Position numbers and translations under genes: made by a program
Part shown: piece by piece, positions 1 to 8,104 of the stretch
Position numbering within the stretch: the first letter of the stretch is position 1
Layout: each line of letters starts with the position of its first letter
Notes under the pieces: model-generated
What the model saw: the letters and a program-made list of their open reading frames with translations, nothing else
The model's database searches: none
What the model was told of the DNA's origin: nothing
Assembly: GCA_030041295.1 (NCBI GenBank)
Contig: JASHOD010000081.1
Coordinates: 1-33,034, forward strand
Source of the DNA: Nitrososphaerales archaeon
GTDB taxonomy: Archaea; Thermoproteota; Nitrososphaeria; Nitrososphaerales; CADDZS01
Reading direction: 5' to 3'
Length of the DNA: 33,034 nt

Positions 1-274
1 GTTCTGCGCGCTTTACATACTCTGGAACAGTTTCTGCTTCCGAAGTATTGAGAAGTAGAGAGAACATCTTTCTCGACACTACGACGTTTGCTACGACTTC
101 GAACTTGCTTCCCCTTACGTTGTGAAAGATGATTGCTTTATCATGTTTTTCGGCAGCTTTTACGACAGCTGAGAGCTCGAATTTCGGATCGACTTCTCTG
201 TCTACGTGAAGCAGCAAGCCCGCCGAATCCAATGTATCTAGGTAAGATCTGAGATCCCGTGTCGCCAATTGCAT
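1..274 (-). CDS. UbiD-family decarboxylase, N-terminal part (runs off the left edge)
   Basis: Reading the minus strand from ATG at 274 gives 91 codons with no stop before the window edge. The peptide starts with a DLRSYLDTLD segment, then HVDREVDPKFEL and VRGSKFEVVANV, which is the N-terminal signature of UbiD decarboxylases. The same blocks occur in the complete UbiD at 20799-22187 (EKEVDPKFEL, VRGTKFPIVSNL), so the two are paralogues. UbiD enzymes use prenylated FMN for reversible decarboxylation of aromatic or unsaturated acids; the catalytic Arg and Glu residues lie outside this window. The gene is divergent from the flavoprotein at 350, and a TATA-like box about 30 bases upstream (297-307) suits a leaderless transcript. 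Family assignment is firm; the substrate is unknown. Confidence 0.88.
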   Translation of the reverse strand, partial: MQLATRDLRSYLDTLDSAGLLLHVDREVDPKFELSAVVKAAEKHDKAIIFHNVRGSKFEVVANVVVSRKMFSLLLNTSEAETVPEYVKRAE

Positions 275-296
275 CAAAATTTTTGTGATGGAACAG

Positions 297-307
297 GGTA
301 TATTACC
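297..307 (-). promoter_or_regulatory. TATA-like box of the left-edge UbiD gene
   Basis: GGTAATATACC on the minus strand, a short palindrome (GGTA/TACC), is centred about 28 bases upstream of the ATG at 274. That is the archaeal TATA spacing for a leaderless transcript. Confidence 0.45.
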
Positions 308-349
308 ATAGTTTGAGCCTGACGATGAAAAACAGATAAAGCCCGCCCA

Positions 350-844
350 TTGAACTTTGGAAAAGCCATGAACTGGACGAAAGATTCGCTAGAGCCCGTG
401 AAAATGGATCAGGTATTTCGTTATATTGACAATCAGTTCTTCACGAGGGCGGCCACGATTTCATTAAACGGTAAGCTACACAACATTCCTTCGAATTTCA
501 TACGATTCGACGACAGGATCTATTTCGATGCCGATGCGGCCTCTGTGAAAATTAAGAATATCCAAAGGAATGGAAAGATAACGCTCGTCTGGAATTCCGG
601 CAAGCCTTTCTTTGATTCTAGGGGAGTAATGATGAAAGGAAAAGCCAAAGTGATTCAGGACAATGATCTAGAATGGAAGGTATACGATGCTATCAATGAG
701 AAAAGTTTCGCTGGTCTGAGATCATCTTACACGTACTATCACAAACAACCCTTTCCGCGAGTCAAGATAGAAGTTGAACCGCTTGAGCTGTTTGCCTTTC
801 ACTTCGAAAAGGGAAAGAGCATCAGAGGAATCAATTCGAAATGA
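350..844 (+). CDS. Pyridoxamine 5'-phosphate oxidase-like split-barrel flavoprotein (first copy)
   Basis: A 164-residue protein of the FMN/F420-binding split-barrel (PPOX-like) superfamily. Visible features are an N-terminal helix, then strands around NIPSNFIRFDD and IYFD, the helix SVKIKNIQRN, and a strand GVMMKGKAKVI, the usual order of this small barrel. Members reduce or oxidise small molecules with FMN or F420, or simply bind flavin. The TTG at 350 gives the longest frame; ATG at 368 is an equally good start and would remove six residues. A paralogue lies at 4033-4515 with the same NxPxxFxRxDDxIYFD core, bracketing the two CoA-ligase genes. That placement suggests a role in the same pathway, possibly as flavin reductase or enoate-type reductase; this is inference. 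Confidence 0.8.
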   Translation: MNFGKAMNWTKDSLEPVKMDQVFRYIDNQFFTRAATISLNGKLHNIPSNFIRFDDRIYFDADAASVKIKNIQRNGKITLVWNSGKPFFDSRGVMMKGKAKVIQDNDLEWKVYDAINEKSFAGLRSSYTYYHKQPFPRVKIEVEPLELFAFHFEKGKSIRGINSK

Positions 845-917
845 TCAAGTTCTTGTGAATTCCGATTAAAGTGGCCAGTCGCTGGAAATACTATAGCTTC
901 GAGGTTGCATTTTCTTC

Positions 918-2570
918 TTGGACGGTAAGGTGTCCGAGACATTAATGACGGACGATAAGCCTAACATCCTAGATGGATGTCACTCCGCTGGTGAGCTCTT
1001 GCGAAGAAGAGCTCAGAGGGAACCGAACCGAGTTTTTGCTTTTCAGGAGGACGAATCAATCACTCTCGGAGAATTGAATGAAAAATCAAGTTATCTTGAA
1101 AACGCGCTCACTCGCCTAGGAATTTCGAAAGGGCAGAAAATAGCTATCATCTCTCATTCAACGCTTGAATATCTGATCTGCGAGTACGGGGCCTTCAAAG
1201 CTGGAGCTGTTTGCGTGCTGCTCAATTGCCTTCTAAAGGCAGAGGAGATTTCTTATCTTCTCGACAGTGCTGACGTTACCCTAGCATTCGTTCACTCAAA
1301 ATACTTAGACGAATTTCTCAAATCTTTGAAGCTTGTCAAAGGTGGAAGGATTCCTTACTATGTAATGGACAATGGCGACGAACATTCCGACAAAAAAGAT
1401 CCGTTGCTATCCTCTCTTTTGCGCTCCGGGAAAGATGCGGCTGCTTCTAACTCCGTGGTCGATATAGGCTATGACGATCCTTGTTGCATACTCTATACTA
1501 GCGGAACGACCGGAAGATCGAAAGGAGTAGTGTATGAAAATTTTGGTTTGCTTCCTCTAAACGGAGAGTCTTACGTGCAGCAGATGATGGATGTCATCGG
1601 ACTTGGTCCTGACGACACAACATATCTTCCCTTTCCATTGTACCATGTTTTGGGGCAGGTCCATCAGATAGGAGCGTTGCGTAACGGCGGGAAAATAGTC
1701 CTCGCCGAACGATTCAGCGTCAGCAGATTCTGGTCTGAAGTTCTTCGATACAAGGCGACTGTTCTGGTTCATCAAGGCGCATCGATTCCTCTTTTACTGA
1801 AGCAACCACCGTCTGACTTTGATACAAAGCACCATGTACGTCTTACGGTGGGAGCTGGAATACCTAACGAAGATGTTTGGAAAAAATTCGAGGAACGCTT
1901 CGGGATAAAGGTCTACGAGCACTATGCTCAGACAGAAGGAGCTTTCTTTGGGGCAGGGACGATGCCGACTAATAGAATCGGAACAATCGGCAAACCATTT
2001 TCGACAGCCGAAATAAGAGTGGTAGACGAAAATATGGAAAATGTAAGACAGGGCGAATCGGGACAACTTATTTCCAGGTTAAAAGAGGGCCACGCAAGAA
2101 AAGTACCTACTACACTTTACTACAAGGATCCTGTGAAAGCAGAACAGAGGTTCACAAAGGACGGCTGGTTCAAGGCCGGAGACCTGGTTCGCGTCGATGC
2201 CGATGGGTTTCTTCGCTACGTCGGCAAGGTCGAGACCTTCATAAGATACAGAGGAGAGAATATATCTCCAATACAAATCGAATCCGTTCTTTCGAAGCAT
2301 CCCGGGATAGACGAGTGCATCGCTGTTGCGGTTCCAAATCCAGAGTTTGGAGGAGATGATATTAAGATAGTCGTAGCTTTATCTCAGATAGGTAGTTCCG
2401 CTGTTAGTCCATCAGATCTTATCGCATGGTGTGAAAAGATGTTGCCGAAATTTATGGTTCCAAGATACATCGAGTTTGTCCCGGAGCTTAAAAAGACTGA
2501 ACAAACAAAGAAAATTCTCAGAAGCGAATATGCCAAAAATTCTTTGAGTACATGGGATAGATTACGATAA
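918..2570 (+). CDS. AMP-forming acyl-CoA ligase (class I adenylate-forming, CaiC-like)
   Basis: A 550-residue ANL-superfamily ligase that would activate a carboxylic acid to its CoA thioester through an acyl-AMP. The phosphate-binding loop YTSGTTGRSKG lies near residue 194, the adenine-binding motif is YEHYAQTEGAFF, the hinge aspartate lies in GWFKAGDLVRVD, RYRGENISPIQIE follows, and the C-terminal lysine region is EQTKKILRSEY. Length is normal. The start is TTG at 918; ATG at 945 is an alternative and loses nine residues. The stop is 7 bases before the NDP-forming synthetase gene, so the two are probably co-transcribed. Substrate class (aromatic, fatty or carnitine-like acid) cannot be read from the motifs, though the neighbourhood favours an aromatic or heterocyclic acid. 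Confidence 0.9.
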   Translation: MDGKVSETLMTDDKPNILDGCHSAGELLRRRAQREPNRVFAFQEDESITLGELNEKSSYLENALTRLGISKGQKIAIISHSTLEYLICEYGAFKAGAVCVLLNCLLKAEEISYLLDSADVTLAFVHSKYLDEFLKSLKLVKGGRIPYYVMDNGDEHSDKKDPLLSSLLRSGKDAAASNSVVDIGYDDPCCILYTSGTTGRSKGVVYENFGLLPLNGESYVQQMMDVIGLGPDDTTYLPFPLYHVLGQVHQIGALRNGGKIVLAERFSVSRFWSEVLRYKATVLVHQGASIPLLLKQPPSDFDTKHHVRLTVGAGIPNEDVWKKFEERFGIKVYEHYAQTEGAFFGAGTMPTNRIGTIGKPFSTAEIRVVDENMENVRQGESGQLISRLKEGHARKVPTTLYYKDPVKAEQRFTKDGWFKAGDLVRVDADGFLRYVGKVETFIRYRGENISPIQIESVLSKHPGIDECIAVAVPNPEFGGDDIKIVVALSQIGSSAVSPSDLIAWCEKMLPKFMVPRYIEFVPELKKTEQTKKILRSEYAKNSLSTWDRLR

Positions 2571-2577
2571 TTAGTGC

Positions 2578-3990
2578 ATGGTTCGACAGGTGTTTTTCAA
2601 CCGTTTGAAAGAAATATTCGAAGCTAGGTCAATCGCCATCATTGGGGCGAGTCCGAACAAAGATCGGCCAGGATACACGTTAATCAATTCAATGATGATA
2701 CATGGCTTCAAAGGCAAGATTTTCCCAATTAATCCAAAGTATCCGGAGATCCTTTCACACAAATGCTATCCCTCTTTGAGGGACATCCCTGGAGATGTCG
2801 ATCTAGTTTTCTTCGCCGTTGCGGGAAACGCTATTCCTAGTTTACTCGACGATTGCGTCCAAAAGAAGGTTGGTGCAATTGTTGTTATTTCTGCGGGTTT
2901 TTCGGAGGCTTCCGAGGAAGGAGCGGCGTTAGAGCGCCAGATCGTAAACAAGTGCAAGCAGCATGGAATGAGTCTCCTCGGCCCAAACACGACAGGATTT
3001 GTCGCAATGTCTCGGGAAGGAAAAGTCATGGATAATCTCGTAGCGAGCATCAATCACTTTGACAGTTGGTTAGACGGCGACCTCGCGATAGGAGGTCAAA
3101 CTGGTATTTTTGCGGGTGCGTACATGGATGAAGTAATGTACAGAACGAATCAGCGGTTGGGATATCATCTCAGTATTAGCTTCGGAAACAAAGCCGATCT
3201 CGATGAAAGTGATTTTCTGAGCTACGCGGGTTCTTTACCGCAAGTGAGAGCTATTCAACTATATCTAGAATCAATCAAACGACCTGAAAATTTCTTCAAG
3301 ATAACACAAGAACTTGCAAGAGGAGGCAAGCCTGTTATTTTTTTGAGAGGTGGGAGGACCTCGATGGGGAGACAGTCTACTAGAGCTCATACCGGCTCCG
3401 AGGGTCAAAATCCAGAGTTCGATGAAAAGTTCCTAGAGTCGAATGGAATCGTGCCGGTGACCGATATTGAGGAATTCTTTGACATCGCAAAGGGGTTCTC
3501 GTACCAGCCCATCCCAAGGGGGAAAAAGGTTGGTGTTGTCACGATGAGCGGAGCGAACGGGACAATGGGTGCTGACGCCGCAGATGATTTCGGTTTAGAG
3601 TTTCCTAGTTTTAACCAAGAAACAATGAATGCTTTGAAGAAAATGGTGCCTCCTGATCAAGTTCTTAGAAACCCAGCGGATATTGGATTCTCGATGATCA
3701 TGGGAAAGAACACGAGAAAGAGCTCAATTCAGGCCGTGCTCTCCGACCCAAACGTTGACTCTCTTTTGGTAATAGACCTTGCAGTTTCAAATTCTGATTA
3801 CCCTGATGTGAGGTCAACGTATTCTGAACTCGAGAGCTGCAGGAAACCAATTTTCCTAGTGTTGCAAGGTGGAAAGGTAAAAGATAGATGGATTGCCGAG
3901 CTCGAAGGACTAAAGATTCCAATTTACCCCACGGCAAGAAGAGCGTTAAGGGTTATACAAGCAATGTATCGCTTTAATTCGCATAAGTAG
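2578..3990 (+). CDS. NDP-forming acyl-CoA synthetase, alpha subunit
   Basis: A 470-residue protein with the domain order of the alpha subunit of archaeal ADP-forming acetyl/acyl-CoA synthetases: a CoA-binding Rossmann domain (IAIIGASPNKDRPG, residues about 17-30), a succinyl-CoA-ligase-like domain, and a C-terminal ligase-CoA domain starting at KKVGVVTMSGANG. The phosphorylated histidine is visible as His271 in RAHTGS. The family links acyl-CoA hydrolysis to ATP synthesis, or the reverse, through phosphohistidine. The ATP-grasp beta subunit or domain is absent both from this protein and from the rest of the window, so it must be supplied elsewhere or this paralogue has changed role. It starts with ATG 7 bases after the AMP-forming ligase. 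Assignment is firm, substrate unknown. Confidence 0.88.
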   Translation: MVRQVFFNRLKEIFEARSIAIIGASPNKDRPGYTLINSMMIHGFKGKIFPINPKYPEILSHKCYPSLRDIPGDVDLVFFAVAGNAIPSLLDDCVQKKVGAIVVISAGFSEASEEGAALERQIVNKCKQHGMSLLGPNTTGFVAMSREGKVMDNLVASINHFDSWLDGDLAIGGQTGIFAGAYMDEVMYRTNQRLGYHLSISFGNKADLDESDFLSYAGSLPQVRAIQLYLESIKRPENFFKITQELARGGKPVIFLRGGRTSMGRQSTRAHTGSEGQNPEFDEKFLESNGIVPVTDIEEFFDIAKGFSYQPIPRGKKVGVVTMSGANGTMGADAADDFGLEFPSFNQETMNALKKMVPPDQVLRNPADIGFSMIMGKNTRKSSIQAVLSDPNVDSLLVIDLAVSNSDYPDVRSTYSELESCRKPIFLVLQGGKVKDRWIAELEGLKIPIYPTARRALRVIQAMYRFNSHK

Positions 3991-3992
3991 CT

Positions 3993-4003
3993 TAATTTAT
4001 TAT
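3993..4003 (+). promoter_or_regulatory. TATA-like box upstream of the second split-barrel flavoprotein
   Basis: TAATTTATTAT in the 42-base gap, about 30 bases upstream of the ATG at 4033. The placement suggests that the flavoprotein and the molybdenum hydroxylase have their own leaderless promoter besides any read-through. Confidence 0.5.
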
Positions 4004-4032
4004 ACGCAGTTGTTCGTAGAGGTTCTTGGAAA

Positions 4033-4515
4033 ATGTCAGACGAGAAACATTCAGTCATCAAGAGGCGAAGAAACTATTCAAAAATTGCCCTCAGTCCAGA
4101 GCAGGCAAATTCTTTCATCGATTCCCAAGTATGGATTCGCGTCGCCACGTTGGACGAAAACAACGAGATCTGGAACTTGCCTACTCACTTTGTGCGACTA
4201 GATGATACAATTTATTTTGATGAAAATCTTGACTCATTAATTTTGAAGAATATTGAACGACATCCAAACGTTTGTGCCGTTGCTGATACGGGATATTCAT
4301 ACGATGACCTGATTGGGACAATCATACAAGGAGAAGCAAGCGTGATAGAAGACAAAGTTACAATTGAAAAAATCCAAAGAGCGATTACGGAAAAATACGC
4401 ATTGCTCACAAATCGCCGTCCAGTTCAGGACTTTGAAACTCGCAAGTTCGTCTCGATCAAACCCTATAACAAATTCGAAGAACTGAGCTGGAACTTCGGC
4501 AAAGGTCACCTGTAA
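4033..4515 (+). CDS. Pyridoxamine 5'-phosphate oxidase-like split-barrel flavoprotein (second copy)
   Basis: A 160-residue paralogue of the protein at 350-844. The shared core is NLPTHFVRLDDTIYFD followed by the helix LILKNIERHPNV and the strand GTIIQGEASVIED. It begins with ATG and has a TATA-like box at the expected distance. It sits directly before the molybdenum hydroxylase large subunit (16 bases between), so it may be co-transcribed with it. The role is unknown; split-barrel flavoproteins next to hydroxylases often serve as reductases or cofactor handlers, but nothing in the sequence proves that here. Confidence 0.8.
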   Translation: MSDEKHSVIKRRRNYSKIALSPEQANSFIDSQVWIRVATLDENNEIWNLPTHFVRLDDTIYFDENLDSLILKNIERHPNVCAVADTGYSYDDLIGTIIQGEASVIEDKVTIEKIQRAITEKYALLTNRRPVQDFETRKFVSIKPYNKFEELSWNFGKGHL

Positions 4516-4531
4516 TTTTCTTCGAGTCGGG

Positions 4532-6970
4532 TTGTCATTTTTATTGTCTACAGTTCAACTCGAAAGATCAGTCTCTGTTCCGAAACCTGCAAGATTTGTG
4601 GGGAAACCCCTGAAACAGAGAGAAGATCTCGTACTCGTTAGTGGACACGGAGTTTACGTTGACGACATAAAATTCTCCGGAATGCTGTACGCAGCGATAG
4701 TTCGTAGCGACTACGCGCACGCCAGGATCAAAAAAGTCGACCTGAGCCAAGCGCTCGCAAGTCCTAAAGTTGTTCTAGGCTTCAGTGGAGATCAGGTTAA
4801 ACGTGACACCAGGCCTCTTCCGCTTTCTGTGACTTTGCCTTGGATGAAGAAAACGGATGTGTATATGCTCGCAGTTGATAAGGTACATTACACGGGGGAA
4901 CCAGTGGCCGTGGTTCTCGCGACGGATCGATACGCCGCCGAAGACGGGGCGGAACAGGTTTCCGTGGAGTATGAGCCACTTGACCCTGTTGTTGATAGCG
5001 AAAAGGCACTAGATCCAAATTCTCCGAAGCTTTACGATTCTTGGGATAACAACGAACTCATCGCATACAATTTCAAAATCGGCGAAGTTGACGAGGCTCT
5101 TGCGCGCTCTGATTACGTCATCAAAAAGAAAATTGTTAGACATCGCTACACGGCCGCTCCAATCGAATGCAGAGGTTATTTGGCAAATTATGACCTCTTC
5201 TCGAAGACGATGACGTACTATGCATCAGTGCAGACGCCGCACATTCTTAGGACCCTCATCTCGCAGTCCCTCGATATTCCGGAGGACAGGATCCGGCTGA
5301 TTGCGCCACACGTAGGTGGCGGGTTTGGACAAAAGATCCCTCTGTATCAAGAGGAACCGCTTGTCGCGTATCTGTCGAAGCGAAGTGGCAGACCAGTAAA
5401 GTGGATCGAGACGAGATCAGAGAACCTGAAAGCCGCAGCTCATTCGCGTCAACAAGTTCATTATGTCGAGTTTGGACTGAAGAAAGATGGAACAATCACT
5501 GCGGTAAAGGACAGGATGATAGCCGATTTAGGAGCGTTTGCTCCGCAATCAGGTCTTGCTTCTGTCTTGGCTACTACTCTTTTCATCCCTAGCGGATACA
5601 AAATTCAGAACTACGAGGTTGATCTGCACGTCGCGAACACGTGCAAGGCTCCATATGGAGCATATCGAGGATTTGGAAAGGCTGACGCAAATTTTGTGAT
5701 GGAAAGAATGCTCGACATCGCGGCAAAAGAGATCGGGATGGACCCAGTGGAATTGCGGCTACGGAATTTCATCCAGCCCAATGAGTTTCCATATAACTCT
5801 TGCACGGGGGCAATTTACGATAGCGGGAATTATCCAGGAAATCTGAAACTAGCCGTTGAGAAAATTGGCTACGAAGAATTTCGTAAGAAACAATCTGAGA
5901 TGAGAAAGAAGGGAACATACAAGGGGATTTCAGTCTCGTTTTTGATCGAGCCATCGGCGAATGCGGTCCCTGATAGTCTTCATACAGGATATGACTCTGC
6001 TACGGTCAGGATAGATCCTTCGGGAAAAATCACAGTGATGGCCGGGGTAGCCGCACAAGGACAAGGGCACGAGACTGCTTTGTCTCAGATAGTCGCAGAC
6101 GAACTGGGAGTTTATCCAGAAGACATTACTGTAATCGAGGGAGATACAGCCGTTGCCCCATATGGTCTTGGTGCCTGGGCTTCGAGATTCTCTATCGCCG
6201 GAGTAGGCTCTGTAATTATGGCGTGCGATAAAATCAAAAGAAAACTTCTCAAATTAGCGTCTTCTCGATTAGGCGTACCTGAAGGGGAATTAATCTTTGA
6301 AGGACGTTACCTGACAAGTATCAAAGATCCGAACAAGACAATATCGATCAAACAGCTTGCCGAGATAGCTTACACAAAGATTTACCTTCTTCCCCAAGGG
6401 TTGGAGCCGGGATTTGACGAAACGGCCAGGTACATCACACCGAATATTAGATACATCCCAGACGAAAAGGGACGAATGAATCTCTATCCATCGGAGACGG
6501 CCGGAGCCTACGGAGTGATAGTCGAAGTAGATATTCAAACAGGGAAGATCAAGATTGAGAAGCAAGTTTTCGTCTCAGACTGTGGGAATATTATCAACCC
6601 GCTGAGTCTGGATGGGCAAATTCAAGGCGGAATTGCCAGCGGTATAGGGGGCGCTATTTTCGAGGAACTCGTCTATACAAACGAAGGAGAGTTACAATCC
6701 TCGACTTTCGTCGATTATCTTGTTCCAACCGCGATGGAGATACCTGATGTTGATGTAGTTCATATGGTGACCCCGTCACCCATCACCTTAGGCGGATTCA
6801 AGGGGGCGGGCGAAGGCGGAACAATTACGCCTCCGTACGGTCTCGCAAACGCGGTACAGGATGCCTTGGACACTTTGAAGGTAAGCGTAGAACTGCAACC
6901 GTTATCACCCGAAAATGTCTGGAAGACAGTTCGAGGGAGGACTGGGCCTATAATCGCTGAATTCTTATAG
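4532..6970 (+). CDS. Molybdenum hydroxylase large subunit (xanthine dehydrogenase / CoxL superfamily)
   Basis: An 812-residue protein matching the molybdopterin-cytosine-dinucleotide-binding large subunit of xanthine dehydrogenase-type enzymes. It has the small N-terminal a/b hammerhead domain (VGKPLKQREDLVLVSGHGVY), then HVGGGFGQKI, AYRGFGK (Ala377-Lys383), GQGHET, and the catalytic motif GAGEGG with Glu near residue 761. The active-site loop is AYRGFGK, not the AYRCSFR loop of aerobic CO dehydrogenase, so a hydroxylase of a ring or aldehyde is more likely than CO oxidation. Candidates include purine, nicotinate or isoquinoline hydroxylases and 4-hydroxybenzoyl-CoA reductase alpha. The usual FAD (medium) and 2x[2Fe-2S] (small) subunits are missing nearby. 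The TTG start at 4532 is uncertain. Confidence 0.88.
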   Translation: MSFLLSTVQLERSVSVPKPARFVGKPLKQREDLVLVSGHGVYVDDIKFSGMLYAAIVRSDYAHARIKKVDLSQALASPKVVLGFSGDQVKRDTRPLPLSVTLPWMKKTDVYMLAVDKVHYTGEPVAVVLATDRYAAEDGAEQVSVEYEPLDPVVDSEKALDPNSPKLYDSWDNNELIAYNFKIGEVDEALARSDYVIKKKIVRHRYTAAPIECRGYLANYDLFSKTMTYYASVQTPHILRTLISQSLDIPEDRIRLIAPHVGGGFGQKIPLYQEEPLVAYLSKRSGRPVKWIETRSENLKAAAHSRQQVHYVEFGLKKDGTITAVKDRMIADLGAFAPQSGLASVLATTLFIPSGYKIQNYEVDLHVANTCKAPYGAYRGFGKADANFVMERMLDIAAKEIGMDPVELRLRNFIQPNEFPYNSCTGAIYDSGNYPGNLKLAVEKIGYEEFRKKQSEMRKKGTYKGISVSFLIEPSANAVPDSLHTGYDSATVRIDPSGKITVMAGVAAQGQGHETALSQIVADELGVYPEDITVIEGDTAVAPYGLGAWASRFSIAGVGSVIMACDKIKRKLLKLASSRLGVPEGELIFEGRYLTSIKDPNKTISIKQLAEIAYTKIYLLPQGLEPGFDETARYITPNIRYIPDEKGRMNLYPSETAGAYGVIVEVDIQTGKIKIEKQVFVSDCGNIINPLSLDGQIQGGIASGIGGAIFEELVYTNEGELQSSTFVDYLVPTAMEIPDVDVVHMVTPSPITLGGFKGAGEGGTITPPYGLANAVQDALDTLKVSVELQPLSPENVWKTVRGRTGPIIAEFL

Positions 6971-7023
6971 TCATCATAGAACTAGCTCGGCTTGGAAATT
7001 CTGATCGAGGAGTTTCATTCGAT

Positions 7024-7959
7024 ATGAGCAATGATGCAGCGAAGTCTCGCCTATCCATCGGCTCGGAAAAAGTCTCAACCTCTTCTTCGGATATTCCATC
7101 GTTGCTTGAATTCGGCTTGACTCCATTACAAGAGAAGATTTTCGTGTCTCTAGTTTCCGCGAGCGGCATGTCCACGACTCAGCTCTCGAAAATGACCGCC
7201 GCGCACAGGTCGGACATCTATAGGGCACTGCACAAGTTGGTAAAAATCGGTTTAGTGGAAACAAGCGTTGGAAATCCTTCAAGATATTACGCCACCGAAC
7301 CGATCAAGGCAGTTCGCTTGCTCGTAGAACAAAAACGCAAGGAACTACTCCATCTAGAATCGAAGACGGATATGATTTCAGAATGGCTAGAAAAGGAACG
7401 TGAAAATGCGATTGTATCATCCTCTCTTTCAAACAGCGAGGAAGAGGAACCTGCAACATTTCGATTAGTAAAAGGAAATGCAGTAACACCAAAGGTTTTG
7501 CAAAGCATTCAATCTGCCCGCACCGAAATTATCAAGGTTGTCTCAGCACAAGCGTTGCGTAGACATTACTTTGAGTTTGCGGATTTTGAAAAAGAAGCTA
7601 CTGCAAGAAACGTAACAGTGAGGATACTTACTGAAGTTATTCCGCAGAATTATCGGATTGCCCTAAATTATTCAAAATGCGTCCATTTAAGGCATGTTGC
7701 GAACCTAGATAGATCACTAAGATATCTCATAATAGATGGATGTGAGCTTGTTCTAGCTGGAACGGTGGAGTACAAAGATGAGCTCGATAGGTCCATCCTT
7801 ACAACTAAAAATAGCGTTCTCGTCCAGGGATGCGCAAGCTATTTTGAGGACATGTGGCTAAAATCTATCAGTATTGAAGAGCGGTTGAGGCTCGTTCAAG
7901 GCTCGTTAGGAAAGAATGAGAGGGTCTCGAGCGAAAAAAGTAAGAGTCGGCCTTTTTAG
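7024..7959 (+). CDS. TrmB-family transcriptional regulator
   Basis: A 311-residue protein with an N-terminal TrmB winged helix: FGLTPLQEKIFVSLV, then a recognition helix around HRSDIYRALHKL and a wing LVETSVGNPSRYYA (about residues 35-95). A coiled linker (EQKRKELLHLESK) leads to a C-terminal domain of TrmB-regulator type with strands RNVTVRILTE, SLRYLIIDG and LVLAG. TrmB proteins bind a small metabolite and repress or activate nearby catabolic operons in archaea. It follows the molybdenum hydroxylase by 53 bases in the same direction and converges with the molybdopterin oxidoreductase operon, so regulation of one or both is likely but inferred. The ligand is unknown. Confidence 0.88.
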   Translation: MSNDAAKSRLSIGSEKVSTSSSDIPSLLEFGLTPLQEKIFVSLVSASGMSTTQLSKMTAAHRSDIYRALHKLVKIGLVETSVGNPSRYYATEPIKAVRLLVEQKRKELLHLESKTDMISEWLEKERENAIVSSSLSNSEEEEPATFRLVKGNAVTPKVLQSIQSARTEIIKVVSAQALRRHYFEFADFEKEATARNVTVRILTEVIPQNYRIALNYSKCVHLRHVANLDRSLRYLIIDGCELVLAGTVEYKDELDRSILTTKNSVLVQGCASYFEDMWLKSISIEERLRLVQGSLGKNERVSSEKSKSRPF

Positions 7960-8104
7960 TAGACATCTACACAAAACTTCTTCTTCGAATTTTTAGACCG
8001 AACGACGACCTAGCCAGACGATGCTGAAAGTCGTTATGGAAGGTTGGAAAAACTTTCTATTCAAACCTAAATGTTGCCTAGGCCGAATATATTTCCATAA
8101 TAGT

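Noticed and set aside
4532..6970. Aerobic CO dehydrogenase large subunit (CoxL)
   Set aside because: The active-site loop is AYRGFGK rather than the CO dehydrogenase AYRCSFR loop, and no CoxM or CoxS genes are adjacent.
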